Source of the DNA: a virus
Direction: 5' to 3' (one strand)
Length of the DNA stretch: 40,390 nt
IMG/VR virus record: IMGVR_UViG_3300034980_000623
Coordinates: 1 to 40,390 of that record
Numbering within the stretch: position 1 is the stretch's first letter; each line of letters starts with the position of its first letter. Below, one piece after another: positions 6,588 to 12,290 of this stretch. The position numbers were made by a program, and so were the translations under genes. The notes below the pieces were generated by a model. The model was given only the letters and a program-made list of their open reading frames with translations. It was not told the origin of the DNA and ran no database searches.

Positions 6588-6610
6588 ATAGGTATAGAAA
6601 GGAGCAAAAA

Positions 6611-6724
6611 ATGCTTGAAAACCGAAACGGCATGTTTGCCGCACTTATTATCGCTGATCTTACCTGCTGGTCTGGTCTTATTTTCCTCGCCTTCAAGTGG
6701 GCAACCTGCGCGTGTGGGGTATAA
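6611..6724 (+). CDS. Small single-pass membrane protein (37 aa)
   Basis: A short frame placed exactly where P7 would drive a gene (24 nt after the -10, with AAAGGAG). Residues about 8-30 (MFAALIIADLTCWSGLIFLAF) form one hydrophobic segment; the end is Cys-rich (W-A-T-C-A-C-G). Stop and next ATG are adjacent. Likely an inner-membrane peptide of unknown role. Confidence 0.6.
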   Translation: MLENRNGMFAALIIADLTCWSGLIFLAFKWATCACGV

Positions 6725-7126
6725 ATGTCTGACGAAGTTTTGACTATCAAACTGACAGAGCGAGAAATCGATCTGCTTCACCAATGCATTAGCACCAACA
6801 TCGAAACCGTTAAACGGCGGCATCCGATGACCGGATCGGCTGCCGATCTGATTCAAGAACTTGGTGAGCTTTCTGATGATCTTCTGGAGCAAAAAGATCG
6901 CGCTGATGACCCGGTTGATTTTGCTGCGAAGCATGATCGCGAGGGCAAGGTTTTCATGGTCGCAGAAGATGATTTTATTCAGCGAGGCATCGACGCACGC
7001 GAGAAGGCGAAAGCTAACAGTCGAGCGGCAACGCGGAGAAGCCTTAACCTGAAAGACAAAGATCGGAAGCTATCAGCGCAGCAGCAGCATGATGTGTGGG
7101 ATGCCAATGACCCGAGGAACTGGTAA
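6725..7126 (+). CDS. Hypothetical charged helical protein (133 aa)
   Basis: Begins immediately after the upstream stop. The first 60 residues look like a helical domain (LTEREIDLLHQCISTNIETV, IQELGELSDDLLEQ); the C-terminus is basic and hydrophilic, ending D-P-R-N-W. No motif recognised. Co-transcribed with the membrane peptide from P7. Confidence 0.7.
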   Translation: MSDEVLTIKLTEREIDLLHQCISTNIETVKRRHPMTGSAADLIQELGELSDDLLEQKDRADDPVDFAAKHDREGKVFMVAEDDFIQRGIDAREKAKANSRAATRRSLNLKDKDRKLSAQQQHDVWDANDPRNW

Positions 7127-7130
7127 GTAT

Positions 7131-7262
7131 ATGAAACTATTGACTTTATTGGCTATGCTTTCCGCTCCCGGATCTGGCACCGTCTTTGACGAAACAACGA
7201 TCCGCGTGACTGTTCCCATCGTCCTTGACGATTCCTTGACAACTCAAACCGCCCGAGGATAG
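7131..7262 (+). CDS. Possible short exported peptide (43 aa)
   Basis: Starts MKLLTLLAMLSAPGSG, which resembles a short signal peptide, followed by about 27 polar residues. The ribosome site is weak. The last third is coded by DNA that also contains two TTGAC hexamers (P8). It could instead be a chance frame over a leader, so confidence is low. Confidence 0.4.
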   Translation: MKLLTLLAMLSAPGSGTVFDETTIRVTVPIVLDDSLTTQTARG

Positions 7263-7265
7263 AAT
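7225..7265 (+). promoter_or_regulatory. Degenerate copy of the tripartite promoter (P8)
   Basis: TTGACG 7225 and TTGACA 7236 keep the 11 bp step, but the third hexamer expected at 7251 is GCCCGA and no TATATT follows. A weak TTGACA-18 bp-TAGAAT alternative exists, with its -10 overlapping the next ATG. Probably a decayed or alternative site. Confidence 0.35.
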
Positions 7266-7434
7266 GAAAGTCGGCGATCTGGTTCAGATAAACACCTATG
7301 GAGTCCAGCACGGACCAGTGGGGATCATTGTCAGCGCCGCCCTATCGCTACCGAGCGACTGGTGGATCGTGGAATGGGCTGGAACCGGTGAGCGCGAGAC
7401 TATAAGAGAAAATCACATAAGACTCGTCTATTGA
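7264..7434 (+). CDS. Small V-G-D-L-V family protein (56 aa), copy j
   Basis: Starts MKVGDLVQINTYG one base after the previous stop. Strands PVGIIVSA and WWIVEWAG match the family pattern, and IRLVY closes it. The upstream sequence CCCGAGGATAG gives GAGG 7 bases before the ATG. Its TGA lies in the first hexamer of P9. Function unknown. Confidence 0.75.
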   Translation: MKVGDLVQINTYGVQHGPVGIIVSAALSLPSDWWIVEWAGTGERETIRENHIRLVY

Positions 7435-7484
7435 CATTCTCTTGACACGATCTTCCTTGCTTTTCCCTCTCAGTGGGTTATATT
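7431..7484 (+). promoter_or_regulatory. Tripartite sigma70-like promoter P9
   Basis: TTGACA 7431, TTGACA 7442 (+11), TTGCTT 7457 (+15, weak -35), a 16 bp spacer, TATATT 7479-7484. Confidence 0.78.
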
Positions 7485-7509
7485 ATATGTATAGAAAGGA
7501 AAGAACACT

Positions 7510-7638
7510 ATGCGCCTCAAACAGAAAAAACTCAGCCCCATCGCCCTCTACTTAGTTTCGCCTGAGTTTGTTCGTATCATGCTCAAGGTTGATATTATCA
7601 TGCTCGCGTGCCTCGTCCTCTTGTGTCAGACTGTCTGA
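7510..7638 (+). CDS. Small single-pass membrane protein (42 aa)
   Basis: Basic start MRLKQKKLSP, then a hydrophobic segment VDIIMLACLVLLC near the end. Placed 26 nt after the P9 -10 with AAAGGAAAG before it. Its TGA lies in the first hexamer of P10. Role unknown; a single-gene cassette. Confidence 0.6.
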   Translation: MRLKQKKLSPIALYLVSPEFVRIMLKVDIIMLACLVLLCQTV

Positions 7639-7689
7639 CATTCACTTGACAACTTAACCCTTGTCACCACCCTGTTTCGTGCCTATATT
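7635..7689 (+). promoter_or_regulatory. Tripartite sigma70-like promoter P10
   Basis: CTGACA 7635, TTGACA 7646 (+11), TTGTCA 7661 (+15, -35), a 17 bp spacer, TATATT 7684-7689. Confidence 0.82.
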
Positions 7690-7714
7690 ATAGGTGTAGA
7701 AAGGGAAGAACACT

Positions 7715-7897
7715 ATGACTTATGAAGATTTCGCTCGACTCAACACCCAACTCGCGACACTCAACACGCAGGCTGACACAGCTTTGAGTAACGGGGATCG
7801 CGAGGCTTACGATACTCTGGTTGATCAGATGATCGATCTTGAAAATGCCCACCTTGATGCTGGTGGCGAACTTCCTCCACCAGCCTACAAGTGCTGA
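7715..7897 (+). CDS. Hypothetical helical protein (60 aa)
   Basis: Single-gene cassette 26 nt after the P10 -10, with AAAGGGAAG as ribosome site. Almost entirely helical (YEDFARLNTQLATLNTQAD, REAYDTLVDQMIDLENAHLD), suggesting a helical hairpin or coiled coil. The end P-P-P-A-Y-K-C carries one cysteine. The TGA stop lies in the first hexamer of P11. No family recognised. Confidence 0.65.
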   Translation: MTYEDFARLNTQLATLNTQADTALSNGDREAYDTLVDQMIDLENAHLDAGGELPPPAYKC

Positions 7898-7949
7898 CAT
7901 TCACTTGACAACTTAGTTGTTGACAACACCCCACTTTTAATGGTATAAT
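7894..7949 (+). promoter_or_regulatory. Tripartite sigma70-like promoter P11 with operator-like dyad
   Basis: CTGACA 7894, TTGACA 7905 (+11), TTGACA 7920 (+15, -35), an 18 bp spacer, TATAAT 7944-7949. A perfect 8 bp inverted repeat TGGTATAA-TGG-TTATACCA (7941-7959) covers the -10. Confidence 0.85.
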
Positions 7950-7974
7950 GGTTATACCAAGTAAGGAGAAATAC

Positions 7975-8211
7975 ATGGCTTCAAACCTCGACACCGTTAT
8001 ACTTTTCGCAGATGCCTGCGATACCTTCACCACTGAGATCCTTCCGATGATCCAAGAGCAATATGAGCAGGACGGTATTCCTGACATTCCCGCACGTTGC
8101 GAGGCTTGGAACAACTGGACCGACGCGCTCTGCACCGATGAGCAGATCAGCGACTGGCAGTATAGCAACTGGAGTCATGTCACAGACGTTTCACCCGCGT
8201 TGCAACGCTGA
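7975..8211 (+). CDS. Hypothetical acidic protein (78 aa)
   Basis: The ATG is chosen because TAAGGAG sits 6 bases upstream; an earlier frame start would begin inside the -10. Acidic, with C/W-rich helices (RCEAWNNWTDALC, SDWQYSNWSH). I believe similar small proteins occur in other marine phages but cannot name a function. Single-gene cassette; its TGA lies in the first hexamer of P12. Confidence 0.68.
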   Translation: MASNLDTVILFADACDTFTTEILPMIQEQYEQDGIPDIPARCEAWNNWTDALCTDEQISDWQYSNWSHVTDVSPALQR

Positions 8212-8262
8212 CATTCACTTGACAACTTTGTTGTTGACTTTCCCCCATTTTTAGTGTATAAT
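8208..8262 (+). promoter_or_regulatory. Tripartite sigma70-like promoter P12
   Basis: CTGACA 8208, TTGACA 8219 (+11), TTGACT 8234 (+15, -35), a 17 bp spacer, TATAAT 8257-8262. The leader resembles that of P11 (TCAAGTAAGGAGA). Confidence 0.85.
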
Positions 8263-8290
8263 ATAGTATATCAAGTAAGGAGATATATCA

Positions 8291-8692
8291 ATGCCCACAG
8301 CTTTCACCCTCGATCAACTCACCGACTCTAACGACGATTTTTGCTATCGTGCCGATCCGATGATTAACAACATCGAGATTATCTCAAACCGCAAAAAGGT
8401 CTATCGGCCTGTGGCAGCGCCACCAACGCGCAAACAACTCACCGGCTGGACCGTTGAGCAAGTAGGCCCGAAGATGTGGCGCGTGTTCCGCAACTCGACA
8501 ACGATGGGCAAGCAAGCGGTCATTGACTACAATACGCCCGAAGGCGCTCAGTCATTCGCTGACGGTTGCAACGGGGAGCATAAGAACCCTACCAAGATGA
8601 GCGCGGCGAGCCTTCGCAACAAAGCCAAGGAGCATCTGAGCGACGAAGAAAAGGCCGATCTTGCTGCGCTTGCTGCTGGCGAGGGTATCTAA
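8291..8692 (+). CDS. Hypothetical protein (133 aa)
   Basis: Strong ribosome site (TAAGGAG). The middle (WTVEQVGPKMWRVFRN...AVIDYNTPEGAQSFADGCNG) reads as a compact alpha/beta unit; the C-terminus is helical and charged (LSDEEKADLAALAAGEGI). No family assigned. Last cassette of the GC-rich block before a hairpin and a run with no typical promoter. Confidence 0.68.
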   Translation: MPTAFTLDQLTDSNDDFCYRADPMINNIEIISNRKKVYRPVAAPPTRKQLTGWTVEQVGPKMWRVFRNSTTMGKQAVIDYNTPEGAQSFADGCNGEHKNPTKMSAASLRNKAKEHLSDEEKADLAALAAGEGI

Positions 8693-8802
8693 TCAAACCC
8701 GGAACCCGTAAAGCGCAGAGCGCGAGAGGTCAAGAAAATGAAAACCCCTGATCACCGGCTATAAGAGGTTTAGCCACCCTCATAACATAAACTGAGCCGT
8801 CA

Positions 8803-8840
8803 GAGAGCGCGGATAAAAATAAGGCTCTCACCCTTTTATT
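8803..8840 (+). terminator. Hairpin with T-rich tail (terminator or attenuator candidate)
   Basis: GAGAGC (8803-8808) pairs with GCTCTC (8824-8829) across a 15 nt loop and is followed by ACCCTTTTATT. The tail runs straight into the ATG at 8841. The loop is long and the stem only 6 bp, so a weak terminator or a leader structure is equally possible. Confidence 0.35.
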
Positions 8841-9149
8841 ATGAAATACTACATCTCCCAGACCATTGTTGAACTCGTTGATGGTCGCCTGACTGGTCGA
8901 GAAGTAGTGTTGACCCGCGCCGATGCCCGAGTGGACAAGGATGGTGCGAGGTATGGAAATGTTAAGATGTTCATGCACAAGCTGACAGCGTTGGGCATTG
9001 AGAACCTTCACATAAACAAGTACGAAAAGAAGCGTTACAATAAACTTGTGCGAGAACAAAACAAAAGACACAAAAACAGAAAGCTGACTGTCGCCGATCT
9101 TGCCAAAATGACCGAGCAAGCTGAAGAACTTGGCGCTGTGAATGTTTAA
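8841..9149 (+). CDS. Hypothetical basic protein (102 aa)
   Basis: N-terminal strands (KYYISQTIVELVDG, REVVLTRADARVD) lead to a basic helical tail (YEKKRYNKLVREQNKRHKNRK) and a short closing helix. The basic tail would suit nucleic-acid contact (inference). There is no Shine-Dalgarno; the start follows a hairpin with a T-rich tail. The stop overlaps the next ATG by 8 nt. Confidence 0.65.
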   Translation: MKYYISQTIVELVDGRLTGREVVLTRADARVDKDGARYGNVKMFMHKLTALGIENLHINKYEKKRYNKLVREQNKRHKNRKLTVADLAKMTEQAEELGAVNV

Positions 9150-9321
9150 GGTCGGAGAGTTAATAAAAAGAAAAGCTATATCTCCGAGAGGTAGGGCTGT
9201 CTGTGTAGTAGTAGATAAGAATGAGAATAACTATACAGTATATAATAACTCTCTTAAACGTATACGTGTTGTAGCTATTCCAGTTATAAATGGTTTATAT
9301 GATAGAGTATGTGTGTATTAG
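9142..9321 (+). CDS. Small V-G-D-L-V-like protein (59 aa), copy k
   Basis: MFKVGELIKRKA is a divergent form of the family start. Strands RAVCVVVDK and KRIRVVAIPVI follow. Codon use is clearly more AT-rich than in the copies before 9 kb, so this copy sits at the compositional border. Overlaps the upstream gene by 8 nt. Function unknown. Confidence 0.55.
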   Translation: MFKVGELIKRKAISPRGRAVCVVVDKNENNYTVYNNSLKRIRVVAIPVINGLYDRVCVY

Positions 9322-9333
9322 TGTAGTTATTGT

Positions 9334-9570
9334 TTGTTTGTGTGTTTAGGTGTATATGTTTTCATTCGTGTATGCGATTTAATACGCCTGTGGCTCTTGG
9401 TGCGTATGTTTTTATATACGTTTGTGCTTTGGGCCTTAGTACATAGTCACTCTGTCGCCTTTTGTCAAGGCGTGAGTTTAATGCGACAAGCAAACCGAGC
9501 AATATCATATACTTACACTGCCATGTATCACCAACAATATCAACCACTTACGCGCTTTACAATCTTTTGA
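9334..9570 (+). CDS. Doubtful hydrophobic ORF in a 316-base gene-poor stretch
   Basis: Between 9322 and 9636 no confident gene is seen. The first half is GT-rich and low in complexity. One TTG-started frame of 78 codons crosses it, with hydrophobic runs (YVFIRVCDLIRLWLLVRMF) that would make one or two membrane spans. It lacks a ribosome site and a good start. In favour, its TGA lies in the second hexamer of P13, as for the real genes. A 6 bp hairpin CGCCTT-TTGTC-AAGGCG lies at 9456-9472 without a T-tract. Confidence 0.25.
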   Translation: MFVCLGVYVFIRVCDLIRLWLLVRMFLYTFVLWALVHSHSVAFCQGVSLMRQANRAISYTYTAMYHQQYQPLTRFTIF

Positions 9571-9610
9571 CATTTGACCGGTTGACAGCCGCCGCTGGGC
9601 ATGGTATACT
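9556..9610 (+). promoter_or_regulatory. Tripartite sigma70-like promoter P13
   Basis: TTTACA 9556, TTGACA 9567 (+11), TTGACA 9582 (+15, -35), a 17 bp spacer, TATACT 9605-9610. Last copy of this layout in the window. Confidence 0.85.
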
Positions 9611-9636
9611 ATATGCATAGAACGGAGAACAAATCT

Positions 9637-9723
9637 ATGACAAACCAGACAGAAGCAAAAATCTACGATCTTATCGGTGCCCTCATGTGGACGGCTATGC
9701 TTTTCCTCTTGATGGCAGTCTAA
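9637..9723 (+). CDS. Very small membrane peptide (28 aa)
   Basis: Placed 27 nt after the P13 -10 with AACGGAG before it. The frame MTNQTEAKIYDLIGALMW continues into a hydrophobic end (MLFLLMAV), one membrane segment. Promoter, ribosome site and spacing are those of the other cassettes, which argues for a real gene despite its length. A palindrome (9731-9740) and a 6 bp hairpin ACACTA-CCCG-TAGTGT (9738-9753) follow it. Confidence 0.55.
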   Translation: MTNQTEAKIYDLIGALMWTAMLFLLMAV

Positions 9724-9809
9724 CACTATATGTGTACACACTACCCGTAGTGTCTGCCTTCCTCAATCATTAGCTAAAACCCGTGTATCTAAAAGGAGAC
9801 ACACTATAT

Positions 9810-10148
9810 ATGGAATCCATCTACACAATCGACACAGCCAAACTAAACAAGTCCGAGATTGATATGGTACAGTTTATTGAAAGCTGGCTACCAACATTTG
9901 ATCGCTGGTCTACAAAGGAGTTGTCATATAAATGTCAACTGTCTGAGGATGATGGCAACGCTGCCGCTGACATGCTTATCCTGCATGGCTTGATAGAGAA
10001 CGCGCCAGACGATCACGTGATGGGCCGACAGGTATCCGTCACCGCTGACGGTGCACTGTGGATGCGCGAGAACATGGAAGCAATAAACAGTCTTAAACTA
10101 ATGTTAGACACGGATCTATATGATGACACAGAGATTGCCGAGAGTTAA
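9810..10148 (+). CDS. Hypothetical protein, possibly winged-helix-like (112 aa)
   Basis: The start is set at the ATG behind AAAGGAGA rather than an upstream in-frame start. The core (RWSTKELSYKCQLSEDDGNAAADML then LHGLIE... and RQVSVTADGALWMREN) has the helix-helix-helix-hairpin order of a winged helix, so DNA binding is possible but unproven. The next small gene overlaps its end by 26 nt. Confidence 0.65.
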   Translation: MESIYTIDTAKLNKSEIDMVQFIESWLPTFDRWSTKELSYKCQLSEDDGNAAADMLILHGLIENAPDDHVMGRQVSVTADGALWMRENMEAINSLKLMLDTDLYDDTEIAES

Positions 10149-10278
10149 GAGACTACTAAATAAGGTAGGTTCTAAGGTGCTTATCCTCGGCTGCTATTCA
10201 CCTGTCATCCTATACATATATGGTTATGTCATATATAAAGGTATTAAATCACACAGTAAACATATGACAAAGAGTTGA
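10123..10278 (+). CDS. Small single-pass membrane protein (51 aa)
   Basis: Frame MTQRLPRVKRLLNKVGSK continues into a hydrophobic span (VLILGCYSPVILYIYGYVIY) and a basic tail. The many basic residues before the span predict the N-terminus in the cytoplasm. No clear ribosome site; coupling to the overlapping upstream gene is possible. Its TGA lies in the first hexamer of the TTGACA array that follows, the same arrangement as upstream genes. Confidence 0.5.
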   Translation: MTQRLPRVKRLLNKVGSKVLILGCYSPVILYIYGYVIYKGIKSHSKHMTKS

Positions 10279-10327
10279 CAGCATTGTTTGACATTCTTTT
10301 GACATATTGTTTGACAATGATTTGACA
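10275..10327 (+). repeat. Array of five TTGACA hexamers without a -10
   Basis: Exact TTGACA hexamers start at 10275, 10288, 10299, 10311 and 10322, steps 13, 11, 12 and 11 bp, all in one orientation. No TATAAT-like box sits at promoter distance from the last. They are followed by a C-rich run (10336-10357) and about 130 bases with no gene that I can see. Likely a protein-binding array related to the upstream elements of P1-P13. Confidence 0.7.
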
Positions 10328-10488
10328 ACATGGTGGTACCCCCCACCCCCCTACCCCGGGATGTATGTCGCTGTATGCCGGCGTATGGCGATCTGCAAGC
10401 TAAGCCCGTTTTCGATACCGATAAAAAATTATGAGATATGAGTTCCAATTAATAATTGCGCCTAAAAATATTCCCAGATATATACAAT

Positions 10489-10749
10489 GTGGGATATATC
10501 GAACGGGTGAAAGACTTCTTCAAGAAAGCACCGGAGCATGCGCTATCCGTCGGGGATCTGGTTACATGCACGTGCCATGGGGGAGTTGCAATCATAGTCG
10601 AGTTATATGATACAGAGACCAATGGGGCGCCCTCGATGAATATGGCACAAATCTATTGGGTAAAATACCCGCATGATGGGGTAAAAGAAAGATTATGGAT
10701 GCATACAATCGAAAGATTGTATATGTTTAGAAGTTTATATAGGAGGTAA
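10489..10749 (+). CDS. V-G-D-L-V family protein (86 aa, GTG start), copy l
   Basis: The motif S-V-G-D-L-V lies about 20 residues in, followed by GVAIIVELY and MAQIYWVKY strands and a basic end. The GTG is chosen because two other genes here (11504, 12291) begin at GTG in the same ATGTGGG context. GTG 10507 or an upstream TTG are alternatives. No Shine-Dalgarno is visible. Ends just before an AGGAGG that serves the next gene. Confidence 0.6.
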   Translation: MGYIERVKDFFKKAPEHALSVGDLVTCTCHGGVAIIVELYDTETNGAPSMNMAQIYWVKYPHDGVKERLWMHTIERLYMFRSLYRR

Positions 10750-10750
10750 A

Positions 10751-10861
10751 GTGAAAGTAGCAAAATACAAATATACATGTTGGCATTGTGGTACGGGAAT
10801 GGTAATCAAGCTGCCGGCATTGTGTCCGGAATGCGAAAGACTGTTAACAAAAGAAGTGTAA
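10751..10861 (+). CDS. Small zinc-ribbon protein (36 aa)
   Basis: GTG start with AGGAGG 4 bases upstream. Two Cys pairs, C-W-H-C and C-P-E-C about 16 residues apart, make a minimal zinc ribbon or rubredoxin-like knuckle. At 36 residues it would be one metal-binding unit, perhaps an adaptor or RNA/DNA binder (inference). About 85 bases with no gene follow. Confidence 0.6.
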   Translation: MKVAKYKYTCWHCGTGMVIKLPALCPECERLLTKEV

Positions 10862-10945
10862 TACCACAGAAGCAACACAAGAGTATCTTAGATTGGTAGT
10901 TAAGGAAACAATAGACTAATTATAAGGACATGGTGAGCGCAACGC

Positions 10946-11209
10946 ATGAAAATTAAACATGAACGACTTAAAGAATTAATATACGAAGAACTTAGCAAAG
11001 CAGATGTTAAGAAAATCGTTGCGGATGAAGTGAAAAAGCAATTATCAAGCCGCAAGGTCAGGAAAATTCTAGAAGACGAGCTGGTCATTGCACTAGGTAA
11101 ATCTAAAAGTAAGGATGAGATCGCAAATATTACGAAGAAAGTACTTAAAAGGCTTTATAAAGATATGGCAGTTCACCACCCATATATGATCGATAGGATT
11201 AAAGTATAG
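10946..11209 (+). CDS. Coiled-coil basic protein (87 aa)
   Basis: Strongly helical, Lys/Glu-rich sequence (MKIKHERLKELIYEELSKAD, VKKIVADEVKKQL) with heptad character, and a C-terminal helix ending near HHPYMIDR. The opening K-x-x-R-L-K-E-L-I-x-E-E is common at the start of small marine-phage proteins in my experience. No function known. Confidence 0.7.
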   Translation: MKIKHERLKELIYEELSKADVKKIVADEVKKQLSSRKVRKILEDELVIALGKSKSKDEIANITKKVLKRLYKDMAVHHPYMIDRIKV

Positions 11210-11214
11210 TTTAT

Positions 11215-11493
11215 ATGAAAAATTTGAATGTAGCCCCCATAGTAGGGGCATTAGTTATTCTATGTGCAATGTATACGCAGCTGGCCCTCGGCGCTGATGC
11301 CCGAGCAAGTAGGAGCACTAGTGTATCATATGAGGTACCTCCAGTAATCAACAAAATTGTTGGGGACTTTGTGCCGTTAACAGCGCCTGACTGGTTTTTA
11401 CCGAAGCATATGTGTATAGTGAATCCCAACTTAGCTGTGTTGCAACAATTACAGGAATGTAAGAAACAACGCAAAGGTTGGCGCGCACTGTAA
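11215..11493 (+). CDS. Exported protein with signal peptide (92 aa)
   Basis: MKNLNVAPIVGALVILCAMY then TQLALGADA gives a signal peptide with a likely cleavage after A-L-G-A-D-A or A-L-G-A. The mature part is about 65 residues with two cysteines (H-M-C-I-V, L-Q-E-C-K-K), which could form a disulphide in the periplasm. No family recognised. No good ribosome site, but it lies 5 bases after the upstream stop. Confidence 0.65.
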   Translation: MKNLNVAPIVGALVILCAMYTQLALGADARASRSTSVSYEVPPVINKIVGDFVPLTAPDWFLPKHMCIVNPNLAVLQQLQECKKQRKGWRAL

Positions 11494-11503
11494 TATATAC
11501 TAT

Positions 11504-11734
11504 GTGGGTATATCGGTCAATTTATGTGTTGGCGACTTCTTGCTTGATACGGTAACGCGTGACAAGGGTTTGCTGCTTCGACGTTGTGTCGAGGGCGCCA
11601 TACATGGTCAGAGTAACTTTGAATTGCTCGTCTGGGAGATTTTCTGGAATGACGAAAAGCATACTTATTATACGGAAGAAGCAATTGTTAATATGATCGT
11701 TGATGGTCGTTTGCAATTGTTCAAAAATAATTAG
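11504..11734 (+). CDS. V-G-D-L-V-like protein (76 aa, GTG start), copy m
   Basis: Divergent motif C-V-G-D-F-L-L-D, then DKGLLLRR, LLVWEIFW and a final helix (EEAIVNMIVDGR), the same layout as the family with a longer end. Starts at GTG in the ATGTGGG context. A competing 17-codon ATG frame begins two bases earlier and is rejected. Function unknown. Confidence 0.58.
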   Translation: MGISVNLCVGDFLLDTVTRDKGLLLRRCVEGAIHGQSNFELLVWEIFWNDEKHTYYTEEAIVNMIVDGRLQLFKNN

Positions 11735-11737
11735 CAT

Positions 11738-12013
11738 ATGTTACATGACGACTGGCACCAACAAGCCGAACATGTTAAGTTATCTCCCGGAGATCTAGTT
11801 ATCGATATAATTTCGAATCAATACGGAGTATTGGTTGAAAGGGAACGGAAAATTTCCCCTATTCATGATGATTTATATTTTTGGAAAGTCAATTGGTCTT
11901 GCAATTTGGAAGAGTCTGATGTTTTAAATGCACCGAGTCCAACTTGGGTTGAAGAGCAAGGTTTAAAGCTATCTATCTTAATTGGTTTTTATGATTTGTA
12001 TCAAATCGATTAA
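11738..12013 (+). CDS. V-G-D-L-V family protein (91 aa), copy n
   Basis: The motif S-P-G-D-L-V at residues 16-21 precedes the strands QYGVLVERE and FWKVNWSC, then a W-V-E-E-Q-G-L-K-L end like other copies. The ATG at 11738 follows the previous stop by 3 bases. Overlaps copy o by 23 nt. Function unknown. Confidence 0.65.
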   Translation: MLHDDWHQQAEHVKLSPGDLVIDIISNQYGVLVERERKISPIHDDLYFWKVNWSCNLEESDVLNAPSPTWVEEQGLKLSILIGFYDLYQID

Positions 12014-12278
12014 AAATAAAAAAATTTCTACGGAGAAAAAATTGGGAAAAAAAATCGAAATTTCTGAGCGACCTTGGGTCCGTGGAGATCTGGTACAAAT
12101 CGATGTTACTGCTGATGGCTATGGTGCTAAGCATGACGGCCTCGGGGTTATACTGGTTTGTGCTCATGAGTCAGACCGACAGGGCACTTTATTCCCTTCC
12201 TTCTATGTTTATAATTTAAAGCTGGGACAAGCAATAAAATATTATTCATATGATCTTGAGATGATTTCTGCAATCTGA
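11991..12278 (+). CDS. V-G-D-L-V family protein (95 aa), copy o
   Basis: The family part begins at W-V-R-G-D-L-V-Q-I, preceded by a Lys-rich leader if the ATG at 11991 is used. A TTG at 12042 has a much better ribosome site (ACGGAG 6-7 bases upstream) and would remove that leader, so the true start may be there (78 aa). Strands GLGVILVC and FYVYNLKLG follow. Third of three consecutive AT-rich copies. Confidence 0.6.
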   Translation: MICIKSIKNKKISTEKKLGKKIEISERPWVRGDLVQIDVTADGYGAKHDGLGVILVCAHESDRQGTLFPSFYVYNLKLGQAIKYYSYDLEMISAI

Positions 12279-12290
12279 CATACCTATTAT

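Noticed and set aside
9334-9570. Treating the GT-rich frame as a confident membrane protein
   Set aside because: TTG start, no ribosome site and low-complexity DNA; kept only as a doubtful entry because its stop falls in a promoter hexamer.
10863-10920. Open frame T-T-E-A-T-Q-E-Y-L-R-L-V-V-K-E-T-I-D
   Set aside because: Looks protein-like but has no start codon after the upstream in-frame stop; at most a remnant of a decayed gene.
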